The notes under the pieces are model-generated. The model was not told the DNA's origin. It ran no database searches and saw only the letters and a list, made by a program, of their open reading frames with translations. A stretch of 64,000 bases of DNA from Shinella zoogloeoides (lineage in GTDB: Bacteria > Pseudomonadota > Alphaproteobacteria > Rhizobiales > Rhizobiaceae). Of the stretch, positions 39,301 through 51,965 are shown in pieces. Every line of letters begins with the position of its first letter. The stretch's first letter is position 1. The position numbers were made by a program, and so were the translations under genes. The stretch spans positions 62,001 to 126,000 of the forward strand of contig NZ_QNUJ01000009.1 of NCBI RefSeq assembly GCF_003574625.1, written 5' to 3'.

Positions 39301-42300
39301 CGCGTCCAGGCATGGATCATCTCGTGGTTGAAGGCATCCGGATGGCGATAGCGGTCGATGGCGGCATCCACCTCGGCGCGGCTCGGCGCGGCGATGGTCC
39401 AGAAGATGACCTTGACCTTCTTGCCGGCCGGAACGCGCACCACGCGGCGCAGCGCCAGGATCGGATCGAGCGTGAAGCCGTCCGTGCCCGAGAGCTGAGC
39501 GCCGGCGTCGAAGGCGGCGGCAGTCGGCAGCGAGCGCCCGCGGCCGATGAAGCGGCGGCGGTCCGTCTCGATCTCCGTGCGGCGCGAGGGGCCGGCATTG
39601 TCGACGATGAGATGGGCGATCGCCATGTCCGGCTCGTTCGGATTGCGCTTCTGACGCTCCGCGCGGATGACGTCGCCGCGCTTGCCGATCTCGGTGCGCA
39701 CGAACATCTTCGAGAAGAGCGGATGGGCGTTGTCGGCGTCGTCCGTCGCGATGACGGGCTCCATATAGGAGGTCACCTCGATGAAGCGGTCCTCCGTGCC
39801 CGTATTGAGCAGCGTCAGGCGGCGGCCTTCGGCATCGTGCTCGGTGGCGACGATGCACTCGACCTCGCTGGTCAGCGTGCCGACGGTCTTGATGAACTCC
39901 GCCTTGTCGTCGCCGAACTGGGTCTTCGTCACCTCGCCCTCGATGCGCCGGGGCTCGGCGGTGGCGGACCACCATTCGTTCGTCGCCATGTCGCGCAGGA
40001 AGAGGAAGGAGCCCCAGCGGTCTTCCGTCGGGTCGGGCTTCCAGCGGGTGACGGACTGGCCGTTCCAGCGCGAATAGCCCGCGCCGGTCGCCGTGAGCAT
40101 GACGGAGTAATGGCCGTTCGACAGGAACACGGTCTCACGCTCGCGGGAGATCGGATCCTTGAAGATGCGGATTTCCGGGCGCAGCAGGTCGGCCTGCGTG
40201 CTGCCGACGGTTTCCGGCTCACGCTTGGCGTTGATGACCGGGATGTCGCGCGGCGCCTTTTCCTGCAGCAGCAGTTCGGCGGCCTCGATGACGGGGTCCG
40301 AATGGAAGCGCTCGCGCAGCACGCCGTTGAAGACGACATTGGCGACGGCGGCGATCGACATGCCGTGATGGTGCGCCATGTAGTTCCTCACCACCGCGCA
40401 GGTCTTGCCTTCCGGCACGCGCGTCGGGGTGAAGTCAACGGCGTCATGGAAGCCGTAGACGCCGAGCGCGCCGAGCTTGCGCAGGCGCTCGAGGTTCTCC
40501 AGCGCCGCCTTGGGCGCATATTGCGTGGCGAGGAGCGACGCATAGGGCGCGATCACGGCGTTCTGGCCAAGGCCGCGCTTGAGGCCAAGCGTCGGCACGC
40601 CGAAATTGGTGTACTGGTAGGTCAGCTCGTGGTCGCGGGCGTTGAAGGCCGCTTCCGAGATGCCCCAGGGCGTGCCGAGGCGGCGGCCGTGGTTCATCTG
40701 CTCGACGACCACCAGATTGTTCGTCTGGTTGAGGATGCCGCCCTGGCGCTCCTGCATGACGAGCGGCGGCATCAGGTATTCGAACATCGAGCCCGACCAG
40801 GAGACGAGCGCGCCGCGCGAGCCGACCGGAACGACCGGGCGGCCGAGCTTGTACCAGTGCTCGGTCGGCAGGTCGCCCTTAGCGATGGCGAAGAGACTCG
40901 TCAGGCGCGCCTCGGAGGCAAGCAGGTCGTAGCAGGCCTCGTCCAGCTCGTTCGTCTCGACGCGGTAGCCGATGGAAAGGAGGCGCCGTTCCTGGCGGAA
41001 GAGGAAGCCGAAATCCATCGAGAAGGCGATGTCGCGCGCCCGGTCGCGCAGCACGGCCAGCCGGTCGCGCAGCGCCTCGATGCTCCCGAGGTCGAAGACG
41101 CTGTCGGCGATATGCGCCTCGCAGGTCGAGACCAGCGCGCCCGCCCAGTGCACGACCTCCGCGCTCTGCGGCGACTTGATCTCGTGGTCGAGATTGACGA
41201 TCAGCTTGTTGACGTCGCGCGCCAGCACCGAAAGATTGATGACGCGGATCGAGGCGAATTCGTGCTCGCGCTTGACGGCGGCGAGCGCGTTGTGGAAGCC
41301 CTCGATACGCTCCTCGATGAGGCGGCGCAGCGGGCGCACGGTCTTGCGGTCGTCCGGAAGCTGCTTGAGCGTTTCGGAAAGAATCGCGGCGACGTCGCCG
41401 ATGCCGTCGAGGCTGCCTTGGAGATGCGCCGACGGGGCTTCGGCCCATTCGCGGCACATGGAGGAGATGGCGATGAGATGGCCGGCAAGGTTGCCGCTGT
41501 CGACCGCCGAGACATAGCGCGGCCCGAGCGTTTCCAGCGTATTGGTGCGGTACCAGTTGTAGAGGTGGCCGCGGTATTTCGGCATGCCGTCGATGGTGGC
41601 GACGGTCTGCTCGAGGCGGCGCACGGTCTCCTCGAAACTCAGCCAGCCGAAATCGCGCGCCGAGATGACCGAGAGCAGGTAGACGCCGATATTGGTCGGC
41701 GAGGTGCGCTCGGCCAGAACCGGCTGCGGTATTTCCTGGAAATTGTCCGGCGGCAGGAAATGCTGCTCGGCGGTGACGAAGGTCTCGAAATAGCGCCAGG
41801 TGCGCCGCGCGATCTTGCGCAGCTCGGTCGCGACATGGTCGGAAACGACAAGCTGGTCCTCCGTCTCCGCCGTCTGGCTGACGGACCAGGCGATCATCGG
41901 CGAGAGCATCCAGACGAGCGCGAAGGGAACGCCGATGAAGGGCAGGCCCGTCTTGGAGATCATGGCGAGCGCGACGGAGAACACCGCGAGCGCCGGCGCC
42001 TGCCACATGGACTTGTAATGGGCGAGGATGCCGCCGCGCGCGCCGCTGTCGGCCTGCGCGGCCGTGCGCCATTCCAGCATCAGCTTGCCGCTGATGAAGG
42101 TGCGGTAGAGCGAGCGCACGATGGCGTCCGCCATCAGCGCCGCCGAATGGGCAATGAAGACGATGCGCAAGGCGACCTGCGCATTGGCCGCGCGGATATC
42201 GGAAAAGACGCGGTGCACATGGGCGCGCGCGACGATGTCGCTGCGGCGCGGCATGATGCCCGAGATGAGCGAGAGCGTCGGCGCGACGAAGAGCAGGAAG

Positions 42301-44810
42301 ATCAGCACGAGCTGCCAGATCAGCGCCTGGCGTGGCTCCATGTAGTACCAGCCCATGACGGAGGCGACGAGCCAGCCGATGGGAATGAGGCTGCGGCGCA
42401 GATTGTCGTACATCTTCCAGCGGCCGAGCATGGGAATGCCGCTCGACGGGCCGAAGAGATAGGGCAGCAGCTGCCAGTCGCCGCGCGCCCAGCGATGCTG
42501 GCGCGAGGTCTCGACGCCGTAGCGCGTCGGGAAGTCCTCGACGAGCTCCACGTCCGTCACCAGCGCGCAGCGCGAGAGCGAACCTTCGAGCAGGTCGTGG
42601 CTGAGAACGGCGTTCTCGCCGATCCGCCCCTTCACCGCCGCCTCGAAGGCGTCGACATGGTAGAGGCCCTTGCCCGTGAAGGTGCCTTCGCCGGCAAGGT
42701 CCTGGTAGACGTCGGAAACGGTGAAGACGTAAGGGTCGACGCCTCGGTCGGCCGAGAAGATACGCTGGAAGGTGGAGGCTTCCTTGCCCGTCGTCAGCGA
42801 GGGCGTGACGCGCGGCTGGAGGATGGAATAGCCGGCGACGATCTCGCCCGTCGCCTCGTCGATGACCGGGCGGTTGATCGGGTGGTGCATCTTGCCGACG
42901 AGCTTGGTCACGGCATCGCGCATCAGGCGCGTGTCGGAATCGAGCGTCATGACATATTTGACGTCGGCCGGAACGACATTGGCGCCCGGCAGGAAGGTCG
43001 TGTCGCCGTCGCCGCGCAGCAGAAGGTTCAACTCGTGCAGCTTGCCGCGCTTGCGCTCCCAGCCCATCCACGCCCCTTCGGAAGGATTGTAGAGGCGGCG
43101 GCGGTGCAGCAGATAGAAGCGCGTGCGCCCGTCATAGGCATAGCGGGCCGAGAGCGTGGCGATCTCGCGCTTGGCGTATTCCAGGACGTCGAGATCGGCC
43201 GGCGTCTCCTCGCTCTGGCTGTCGGCCCAGTCGCTGACCAGCGCGAAATAGATTTCGCCGCGCGGATTGGCCAGATAGTGGACTTCCAGGTTGCGCACCA
43301 GCTCGTCCACATGGTCGCGCTTGGAGATCAGACAGGGCACGACGAGCAGCGTGCGCGCATCCTCGGGAATGCCGTCCTTGAACTCGTAGCCGACGAGCCG
43401 CGAGGGCGTGACGAAGAAGGTGACGAGCGTGTTGAAGAGACCCGTCGCGCCTTCCGAGGCCGGCAGCGCGAAGAGGACGAGCATGATCAGCCATGCGCCG
43501 TTCGGAATGTCGAGCTGGTCGAGGAAATAGTAGACCGCGATCATCGCCAGCAGCGTGAGGATGATGTTCGGGCCGGCGATGGCGAGCCAGTCGAGCTTGC
43601 GCGTCAGGCGCACGATGCGCTGGACGAGCGAGGGGCGGTAGCCGATGCGCTTTTCGAGGAGCTTGCGCTTCTTGCCGACGAGGAAGGCGCCGACATTGGC
43701 CTCGTAGTCGGGATCGTCCCCATGGGCGGCCGCGTCCTCGGCCGTCATGGCGATGGCGGTCTCGGTGACCTCCAGTTCCGTCTTGCCGGAGCGGCGGGCG
43801 AAACGCTCGATCGTGTTGCGGTACTTGTTGCGCGAGCCGAAATCGAGGTCGCTGTAGTCCGAACTCTGGCGCAGCGCCTCGTCGAGGCGGCTGACGCTCT
43901 CGAACCAGACCGGCCATTCGGTGTCGTCCACCGTGCGCAGGCTCTTGATGAGCGAGCTCATCGTCACGTTGCCGGAGGACAGGCGGTTGTTCTCCGCGAC
44001 GATCAGCTCTTCGAGGTCGCTGCCGCGGCTCTCGATCCTGCGCTCCAGCCATTGGATGACCGCGCCGGAGGCCTGAAGGCCGTCGCGCAGGCGATAGAGA
44101 AGCTGAATGACGAAGGTATTGTCCTCGACGAAGCTCTCCAGCGAGCCGAGATAGGCGATGCACTTTTCCGGATCGTTGAGGCGGATCAGCTCGTCGGCCA
44201 CCTCGTTCGCCTTGAAGCGCATCTTGCGCGAGCGCTCGACGCGGCTGGAAATACGCCGCAGATTCTCGAGCAGCACGAAGCGGATGAAGGAGGGCAGCGC
44301 CCAGAGTTCACCGATCTTCAGCGCATCGAGCTTCTGGAAGCCCTGCACGAAGGCCGTCAGGCTTTCCACCGACACGCCGCTATGGGTATGGGCGACATAG
44401 AGCCAGGCGATGGCCAGCGTGCGGGGAACCGGCCTGCCGTCGATCTCGATGGTCGGCAGTTGCCGGAAGAAGCGGCGGGGAAAGTCGCGCCGGACCTCCT
44501 GGATCGCTTCCTCGATGACGTAATAGTTGTCGAGCAGCCATTCGGCCGCGGGTGTGATCTGCGCACCGGCCTCCACGTCCCGTGCGGTCGCCTGGTAGAC
44601 GCGGAAGATTTCCTTCTCGTTCTCCTTGTGCCGCGGGCGGAACTCGAAGGGCTGGTAGCCGGGCAGGGCCGCCGTCCTGTCGCGCGCAAGCGCTTCGCCG
44701 CACTCGGCCAGCTCCTCCAGCGTCAGATAGGTGGCGCGGATGGAATCGTTGTAGTCGATGTGCTTGGCATCGGCATCACGCGGGGCTTGCGGCGTATTGT
44801 GAAGGGGCAT
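36318..44810 (-). CDS. ndvB: Cyclic beta-1,2-glucan synthase NdvB/ChvB
   Basis: A giant inner-membrane enzyme (2830 residues from this start) that initiates, elongates and cyclises beta-1,2-glucan from UDP-glucose. After ~390 residues, hydrophobic helices flank a glycosyltransferase domain with MTLDSDTRL near residue 623 and QHRWARGDW near 773. A second helix cluster and two large glycan-binding/GH94-like phosphorylase regions follow, with GGDWNDGMNRVGEDG near 2532 in the chain-length-control domain. I prefer the ATG at 44810: the length then equals S. meliloti NdvB (about 2830) and the N terminus aligns with it. An in-frame ATG at 44912 would add 34 charged residues. Neither has a strong ribosome binding site. 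opgC follows in the same transcript. Confidence 0.95.
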   Translation of the reverse strand: MPLHNTPQAPRDADAKHIDYNDSIRATYLTLEELAECGEALARDRTAALPGYQPFEFRPRHKENEKEIFRVYQATARDVEAGAQITPAAEWLLDNYYVIEEAIQEVRRDFPRRFFRQLPTIEIDGRPVPRTLAIAWLYVAHTHSGVSVESLTAFVQGFQKLDALKIGELWALPSFIRFVLLENLRRISSRVERSRKMRFKANEVADELIRLNDPEKCIAYLGSLESFVEDNTFVIQLLYRLRDGLQASGAVIQWLERRIESRGSDLEELIVAENNRLSSGNVTMSSLIKSLRTVDDTEWPVWFESVSRLDEALRQSSDYSDLDFGSRNKYRNTIERFARRSGKTELEVTETAIAMTAEDAAAHGDDPDYEANVGAFLVGKKRKLLEKRIGYRPSLVQRIVRLTRKLDWLAIAGPNIILTLLAMIAVYYFLDQLDIPNGAWLIMLVLFALPASEGATGLFNTLVTFFVTPSRLVGYEFKDGIPEDARTLLVVPCLISKRDHVDELVRNLEVHYLANPRGEIYFALVSDWADSQSEETPADLDVLEYAKREIATLSARYAYDGRTRFYLLHRRRLYNPSEGAWMGWERKRGKLHELNLLLRGDGDTTFLPGANVVPADVKYVMTLDSDTRLMRDAVTKLVGKMHHPINRPVIDEATGEIVAGYSILQPRVTPSLTTGKEASTFQRIFSADRGVDPYVFTVSDVYQDLAGEGTFTGKGLYHVDAFEAAVKGRIGENAVLSHDLLEGSLSRCALVTDVELVEDFPTRYGVETSRQHRWARGDWQLLPYLFGPSSGIPMLGRWKMYDNLRRSLIPIGWLVASVMGWYYMEPRQALIWQLVLIFLLFVAPTLSLISGIMPRRSDIVARAHVHRVFSDIRAANAQVALRIVFIAHSAALMADAIVRSLYRTFISGKLMLEWRTAAQADSGARGGILAHYKSMWQAPALAVFSVALAMISKTGLPFIGVPFALVWMLSPMIAWSVSQTAETEDQLVVSDHVATELRKIARRTWRYFETFVTAEQHFLPPDNFQEIPQPVLAERTSPTNIGVYLLSVISARDFGWLSFEETVRRLEQTVATIDGMPKYRGHLYNWYRTNTLETLGPRYVSAVDSGNLAGHLIAISSMCREWAEAPSAHLQGSLDGIGDVAAILSETLKQLPDDRKTVRPLRRLIEERIEGFHNALAAVKREHEFASIRVINLSVLARDVNKLIVNLDHEIKSPQSAEVVHWAGALVSTCEAHIADSVFDLGSIEALRDRLAVLRDRARDIAFSMDFGFLFRQERRLLSIGYRVETNELDEACYDLLASEARLTSLFAIAKGDLPTEHWYKLGRPVVPVGSRGALVSWSGSMFEYLMPPLVMQERQGGILNQTNNLVVVEQMNHGRRLGTPWGISEAAFNARDHELTYQYTNFGVPTLGLKRGLGQNAVIAPYASLLATQYAPKAALENLERLRKLGALGVYGFHDAVDFTPTRVPEGKTCAVVRNYMAHHHGMSIAAVANVVFNGVLRERFHSDPVIEAAELLLQEKAPRDIPVINAKREPETVGSTQADLLRPEIRIFKDPISRERETVFLSNGHYSVMLTATGAGYSRWNGQSVTRWKPDPTEDRWGSFLFLRDMATNEWWSATAEPRRIEGEVTKTQFGDDKAEFIKTVGTLTSEVECIVATEHDAEGRRLTLLNTGTEDRFIEVTSYMEPVIATDDADNAHPLFSKMFVRTEIGKRGDVIRAERQKRNPNEPDMAIAHLIVDNAGPSRRTEIETDRRRFIGRGRSLPTAAAFDAGAQLSGTDGFTLDPILALRRVVRVPAGKKVKVIFWTIAAPSRAEVDAAIDRYRHPDAFNHEMIHAWTRSQVHMRHVGVTSQEAASFQMLGKYLTYPDMHLRADTGTIETGLKAQSALWPLAISGDFPIFIVRINDEIDLDVARGALRAQEYLRHRGVTADLVILNERAASYAQDMQHTLDQMCEALRMRGQSDGVRQHVFTVRRDLMEVSTWQALLATARAVFHARNGTLSDQIARTVSLFSTPRGEEEAKADADAIVPKLPVPEGEPVAIDGEGLSFWNGFGGFNVDRREYAVRLRGGEATPQPWINVISNREFGFHVSAEGAGFTWSRNSRDFQLTPWTNDPVINRPGEAFYVRDRDRDTVMTPFAALSRKRTVKFETWHGLGYTAFRSWEDGIELDLVQTVDPEDPVKYSRLVVKNTGETARSLTVYGYVEWVLGNNSAKTAPFVVTSHDEESGALLATNPYSLEFSGRTSFFGVNAPVAGFTARRRDFIGRTGDIVLPSAVAAGQPLSGSVDGIGDPCAALAVDITLKPGEKRELLFMLGDTADAESARALAGKSRAADFDTVMASVRSFWERFTGTLQVKTPDAALDRMVNDWLPYQALGCRIMARTAFYQASGAYGFRDQLQDTLAFIMHHPELARTQILNAAARQFVEGDVQHWWLPDTGAGVRTMISDDVVWLAHAVEYYCRVTGDRGLLDERLAFIEGQQLAEGQHDAFFKPDRSSEEASLYDHCAHALDLALRRTGENGLPLILGGDWNDGMNRVGEDGRGTSVWLGWLLAGTLRGFLPIARERDDHGRAEIWEGHLGRLKEALETAGWDGGYYRRGYYDDGTPLGSATSAECRIDSIAQSWSVLSGEGEPARSRQAMDAVMAELVDKENGIIRLFTPPFAETPQDPGYIKAYPPGVRENGGQYTHAATWVVLALARQGRGDDAYACFDLLNPVGHALDPEAAERYRVEPYVVAADVYGVGERTGRGGWSWYTGSAGWLYRAAVEGILGIRKEGGRLFVDPVLPAAWNGYSATLTLDGRKLSIRVDRGEDGGWQATVNGTVIKSSNEGYLL

Positions 44811-45008
44811 GTTTCTGATTCTGGATCCGGCCATGGTGAGCCAACCGGCGGCGGCCTTGGCGCCGGAGGGTTTGTCGCGGACAGGCTTCGTCTCGGCGCC
44901 GCGATCAGCCATGACACCGGGCGGCGCCCTCGGGGCGCTTCACGGATGGAACTGGCTCAGGCGACACGCTGATTGGCATCCTGGCCGCGTGGTGCATGAA
45001 AACGGCAT

Positions 45009-45037
45009 TTTTTAGCCGTAAGGACAGAGACTTGCAA
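45009..45037 (-). promoter_or_regulatory. Candidate ndvB promoter
   Basis: On the minus strand TTGCAA (45037-45032), a 17-bp spacer and TAAAAA (45014-45009). Transcription would start near 45002, about 190 nt before the preferred ndvB ATG, or about 90 nt before the alternative one. It is a good match by spacing and A+T content. Confidence 0.5.
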
Positions 45038-45321
45038 CATGTCAACAGGACCGGATGGCGCAGCATGGACCCTCATCTGCGGTTTTGGTGAATCCCTGCG
45101 CCCCTCGTTTGACGCGAGGGAAGACAGGATACTGGCGAAGCGCAACGCGCAACCGCGCGAAAAGTTCCTGTGGGGCATTACAACCGCCCTTTCCGGCAAC
45201 CTTGGGGCAGTCCGCCTGCAATAGCGCTCGCAACGAAACGCCGATCCGGGTATTGCCATGAACAACCCCTTGGCGGCTCCTTCCGCCGGGCGTTGAATCG
45301 ATCTGCGCGAATGAACACATA

Positions 45322-45344
45322 TTGACATAAAGATATCTTTATGT
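45322..45344 (+). promoter_or_regulatory. metH -35 box overlapped by a perfect 20-bp palindrome
   Basis: A consensus -35 TTGACA (45322-45327) runs into the perfect palindrome ACATAAAGATATCTTTATGT (45325-45344), 40 bp before the metH ATG. No good -10 is visible at 17-18 bp. The arrangement is that of a repressor operator covering a promoter. Methionine-cycle genes of alphaproteobacteria are controlled by ArsR-family SahR proteins; assigning this site to SahR is my inference. Confidence 0.7.
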
Positions 45345-45383
45345 GATCTCCAACATACGATTTGTCAGTACCGGAGGGCTCCC

Positions 45384-49178
<3,795 letters not shown>

Positions 49179-49184
49179 GACCTC

Positions 49185-50219
49185 TCAGGCCGTCGCAAGG
49201 TTGAGCAGCAGCACCATGGCATAGCTGGCGACGACCAGCAGGCCGAGCGAAAGCACGACCGCCACCGTCACCCGCGGCCCGGCGCGCAGGACGCGCTTCA
49301 GGTCGATGCCGAGGCCGAGCGCGGCCATGGAGAGGATGGTCAGCACGGTGGCCGCCCTGCTCATGGTCCCGGCGAGCCCCGCATCGATGAGACCGAAGCT
49401 GCGCGCGAAAAGCATGGCGAGGAAGCCGAGGATGAACCACGGCACCAGCCGGTGCAGCGCCGGCCGGCGCCCGCCCGCCTTGCCCGAGACGAGCGACAGC
49501 ACGAAGACGACCGGGCCGAGCATCAGCACGCGCATCAGCTTGACGAAGGTGCCGATCTGGATGCTGAGGGCCGAGACCGGGGCGGTGGCGGCCAGTACCT
49601 GCGGCACCGCATAGACCGTCATGCCCGCCATCACCCCGTAGCCCGTCGCCGACAGGCCGAGCAGCGGCACCAGCGCCGGCAGCAGCAGCACCGTCACCAT
49701 GCCGAGCACCGCCGTGAAGGCGATGGAGGAGGCGACGTCCTCCGCATCCGCATGGATGACCGGCGCGGTCGCGGCGATGGCGGAATTACCGCAGATGGAA
49801 TTGCCGCAGGCGACCAGCAGCGCGACACGGCGCGAAAGCCCGAGCCCCCGGCCGATCCCGTAGCTGGCGACCAGGACCGTCGCAACCACCGCCGCGATGG
49901 CGGCGATCAGCGGCAGGCCCATGCCGGCGATCGCCGCCGCGCTGACGCCGGCGCCGAGCAGCACGATGGCGACCTCCAGGAAATACTTGGCCGAGAAGGC
50001 GATGCCGGGATCGAAGGCCTCCGGCCGGCGCAGAAGGAGGCGCACGAGCGAACCGATGAGGATCGCCAGCACCAGAGCCTCGATCCACGCGCCGCCCGTC
50101 AGCCTGAGTTCCGCGCGTTCGGCGGCGAGCGCGAGGCCGGAGACCAACGCCGAGAGAAGCACGCCCGGCGCCAAAGCGCGAATTCCAAGGATCGGATGTT
50201 TTTTGGGTGTTTTTTCCAT
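49185..50219 (-). CDS. yeiH: YeiH/UPF0324 family putative exporter
   Basis: A 344-residue protein with about ten hydrophobic segments. The YeiH family signature is clear: EVAIVLLGAGVS, the glycine-rich VACGNSICGNSAIAATAPVI stretch and YAVPQVLAATAPVS. Members are called putative sulfate or sulfite exporters, but transport has seldom been shown. The ATG at 50219 opens the coding part of a longer frame that upstream is only a shadow. It is divergent from a LysR regulator with palindromes between them, as in the E. coli yeiE/yeiH pair. Confidence 0.88.
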   Translation of the reverse strand: MEKTPKKHPILGIRALAPGVLLSALVSGLALAAERAELRLTGGAWIEALVLAILIGSLVRLLLRRPEAFDPGIAFSAKYFLEVAIVLLGAGVSAAAIAGMGLPLIAAIAAVVATVLVASYGIGRGLGLSRRVALLVACGNSICGNSAIAATAPVIHADAEDVASSIAFTAVLGMVTVLLLPALVPLLGLSATGYGVMAGMTVYAVPQVLAATAPVSALSIQIGTFVKLMRVLMLGPVVFVLSLVSGKAGGRRPALHRLVPWFILGFLAMLFARSFGLIDAGLAGTMSRAATVLTILSMAALGLGIDLKRVLRAGPRVTVAVVLSLGLLVVASYAMVLLLNLATA

Positions 50220-50260
50220 GCGCAGATCAATGCGCTTGAAAAACCATTCGATCCATCGGC

Positions 50261-50292
50261 AAATATCTGATATTTCATTCGATTGGATCGAA
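50261..50292. promoter_or_regulatory. Paired palindromes in the yeiH-LysR divergent promoter
   Basis: Two inverted repeats: AAATATC-T-GATATTT (50261-50275) and TTCGAT-TGG-ATCGAA (50278-50292), the latter ending 2 bp before the LysR ATG. They are plausible binding sites of the LysR protein for the divergent gene and for itself. An in-frame TTG at 50283 falls inside the second palindrome, so it is an unlikely start. Confidence 0.55.
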
Positions 50293-50294
50293 CG

Positions 50295-51152
50295 ATGATG
50301 ACATTGGAACAACTTCGCATCTTCACCGCCGTGGCGGAGCGCGAGCACCTTACCCGGGCTGCCGAGACGCTGCACCTCACACCGTCCGCGGTGAGCTCGG
50401 CGATCCGCGTCCTGGAGGAGCGCTACGGCATCGCCCTTTTCCACCGTACGGGCCGGCGGATCGAGCTGACGGAGGCGGGCCTTGCCTTCCTGCCCGAGGC
50501 GCGGGCGACGCTGGCGCGCGCGACGAGCGCGGACCTTTTCCTCACCGAGATCGGCGGCCTGAAGCGCGGCACGCTCGCCATCGCCGCCAGCCAGACGGTG
50601 GGCGGTTACTGGCTGCCGCCGCTCCTCATCCGCTTCCACGAGACCTATCCGGCGATCGACATCCGCATGGTGGGCGGCAATACGGAGCAGGCGGCCGAAG
50701 CCGTTCTGGAGGGGCGGGCGGAGCTGGGCATCGTGGAGGGCGAGGTCGATCACCCCGCATTGTCGCAGCGCATCGTCGCCCGCGACCGGGTGCTCGTCGT
50801 TGCGCCCCCGGGCCATTCCCTCGCCGGCCGGCCGGTCACGCCGGACGAACTGACACAGGCCCGCTGGATCCTGCGCGAACCCGGCTCCGGCACGCGGGGC
50901 GCGCTGACCTCGGCTCTCGACGAGACGGCGCTGGATATCGCGCTGTCGCTGCCCTCCAACGAGGCGGTGCGCAGCGCCGTGCTGGCCGGCAACGCCCTGA
51001 CGGCCGTCTCGGAATATGTGGTGCGGGACGACCTTGCCGCCGGCCGGCTCGCGCTGGTCGCGTTCGACCTGCCCGAGCGCGCCTTCCGCCTGCTGCGGCA
51101 CAAGGAGCGCTACCGCTCCAAGGCCGCCCTCGCCTTCGAAAAGCTGCTTTAA
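50295..51152 (+). CDS. LysR family transcriptional regulator (YeiE/CysB-like partner of YeiH)
   Basis: A 285-residue LysR protein: winged helix-turn-helix at about residues 4-62 (LEQLRIFTAVAEREHLTRAA, LHLTPSAVSSAIRVLEERYG) and an effector-binding domain beyond residue 90 (GTLAIAASQTVGGYWLPPLL). ATG at 50295 or the adjacent ATG at 50298 is the start. Divergence from yeiH suggests it controls that gene; in E. coli YeiE responds to sulfite. The effector here cannot be deduced. Confidence 0.9.
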   Translation: MMTLEQLRIFTAVAEREHLTRAAETLHLTPSAVSSAIRVLEERYGIALFHRTGRRIELTEAGLAFLPEARATLARATSADLFLTEIGGLKRGTLAIAASQTVGGYWLPPLLIRFHETYPAIDIRMVGGNTEQAAEAVLEGRAELGIVEGEVDHPALSQRIVARDRVLVVAPPGHSLAGRPVTPDELTQARWILREPGSGTRGALTSALDETALDIALSLPSNEAVRSAVLAGNALTAVSEYVVRDDLAAGRLALVAFDLPERAFRLLRHKERYRSKAALAFEKLL

Positions 51153-51202
51153 AGCAGTTTTACACCCGGAATTGCGTCGCTTCGAGGAAAAGCGGAAATA
51201 CT

Positions 51203-51964
51203 CTAGTCGCCCCTGCCGCGGAAACGGCGCTGATAGCCGGGATCGTAGAGCGCGCTCTCGCGAAAATCCTCCGCCGCGAGCGTCCGGCCGACGAAGATCA
51301 GCGCCGTGCGCTCGATGGGCTCTTCCGCCACTTTTGCCGCGATATCGGCAAGCGTGCCGCGCACGACGCGCTCGTCCGGCCAGGAGGCCTTGACGACGAT
51401 GGCGACCGGGCAATCGGCGCCATAGAGCGGCGTCAGCTCTTCCACCACCCTGTCGAGCGCATGGATGGCGAGATGGATGGCGAGCGTCGCCCCCGTCGCA
51501 CCGAACCCTTCCAGCGTCTCGCCGTTCGGCATGGGCGAGGCGCGGCCGGAAACCCGGGTAAGCACGAGGCTCTGCGCGACAGCCGGGATGGTCAGCTCGC
51601 GCCCGAGCGCGGCGGCGGCGGCGGCGAAGGAGGGCACACCCGGCGTCATCGTATAGGCGAGCCCATGTTTCTCCAGCCGGCGGATCTGCTCGGCGACGGC
51701 GCTCCAGACGGAGAGATCGCCGGAATGCAGCCGCGCCACGTCCTCGCCCGCTTCGGCGGCGCGGACATATTCCGCCTCGATCTCGTCGAGCGACAGCGGC
51801 GCCGTATCGACGATGCGCGCGCCCGGCGGGCAATATTGCAGCAGCTCCGGCGAAACGATGGAGCCGGCATAAAGGCAGACCGGGCATCTGCCGATGAGAT
51901 CGCGGCCGCGAACGGTGATGAGATCGGCGGCCCCCGGGCCGGCGCCGATGAAGTGAACGGTCAT
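51203..51964 (-). CDS. cobM: Precorrin-4 C(11)-methyltransferase
   Basis: A 253-residue SAM-dependent tetrapyrrole methylase converting precorrin-4 to precorrin-5 in the aerobic cobalamin pathway. The N-terminal glycine loop is [16 protein letters not shown], and [13 protein letters not shown] and [15 protein letters not shown] are characteristic of CobM/CbiF. It follows cobL after 1 bp and ends the minus-strand cob cluster, convergent with the LysR gene. Confidence 0.95.
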   Translation of the reverse strand: MTVHFIGAGPGAADLITVRGRDLIGRCPVCLYAGSIVSPELLQYCPPGARIVDTAPLSLDEIEAEYVRAAEAGEDVARLHSGDLSVWSAVAEQIRRLEKHGLAYTMTPGVPSFAAAAAALGRELTIPAVAQSLVLTRVSGRASPMPNGETLEGFGATGATLAIHLAIHALDRVVEELTPLYGADCPVAIVVKASWPDERVVRGTLADIAAKVAEEPIERTALIFVGRTLAAEDFRESALYDPGYQRRFRGRGD

Positions 51965-51965
51965 G

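Larger units (their letters stand above)
44811..45383. other. ndvB-metH divergent intergenic region (573 bp)
   Basis: No gene is supported with confidence. It contains a candidate ndvB promoter (45009-45037, minus), a dispersed-type hairpin CCCTCG/CGAGGG (45102-45120), the metH operator-like palindrome (45325-45344) and the metH ribosome binding site. If the longer ndvB start is real, coding would extend to 44912. Short open frames around 45039-45328 lack ribosome binding sites and codon bias. Confidence 0.6.

Noticed and set aside
36666-44972. A 2768-codon open frame antisense to ndvB, and similar giant antisense frames over pyc (28629-32063), acnA (23695-26529) and metH (45339-48908)
   Set aside because: High third-position G+C removes stop codons from one antisense frame. 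The predicted proteins are Arg/Asp/Glu/His-rich low-quality sequence with no domain, while the opposite strand encodes complete known enzymes.
45039-45328. Small genes upstream of metH (short open frames on both strands)
   Set aside because: No ribosome binding sites, no coding-type composition, and they cover palindromic and promoter-like sequence.
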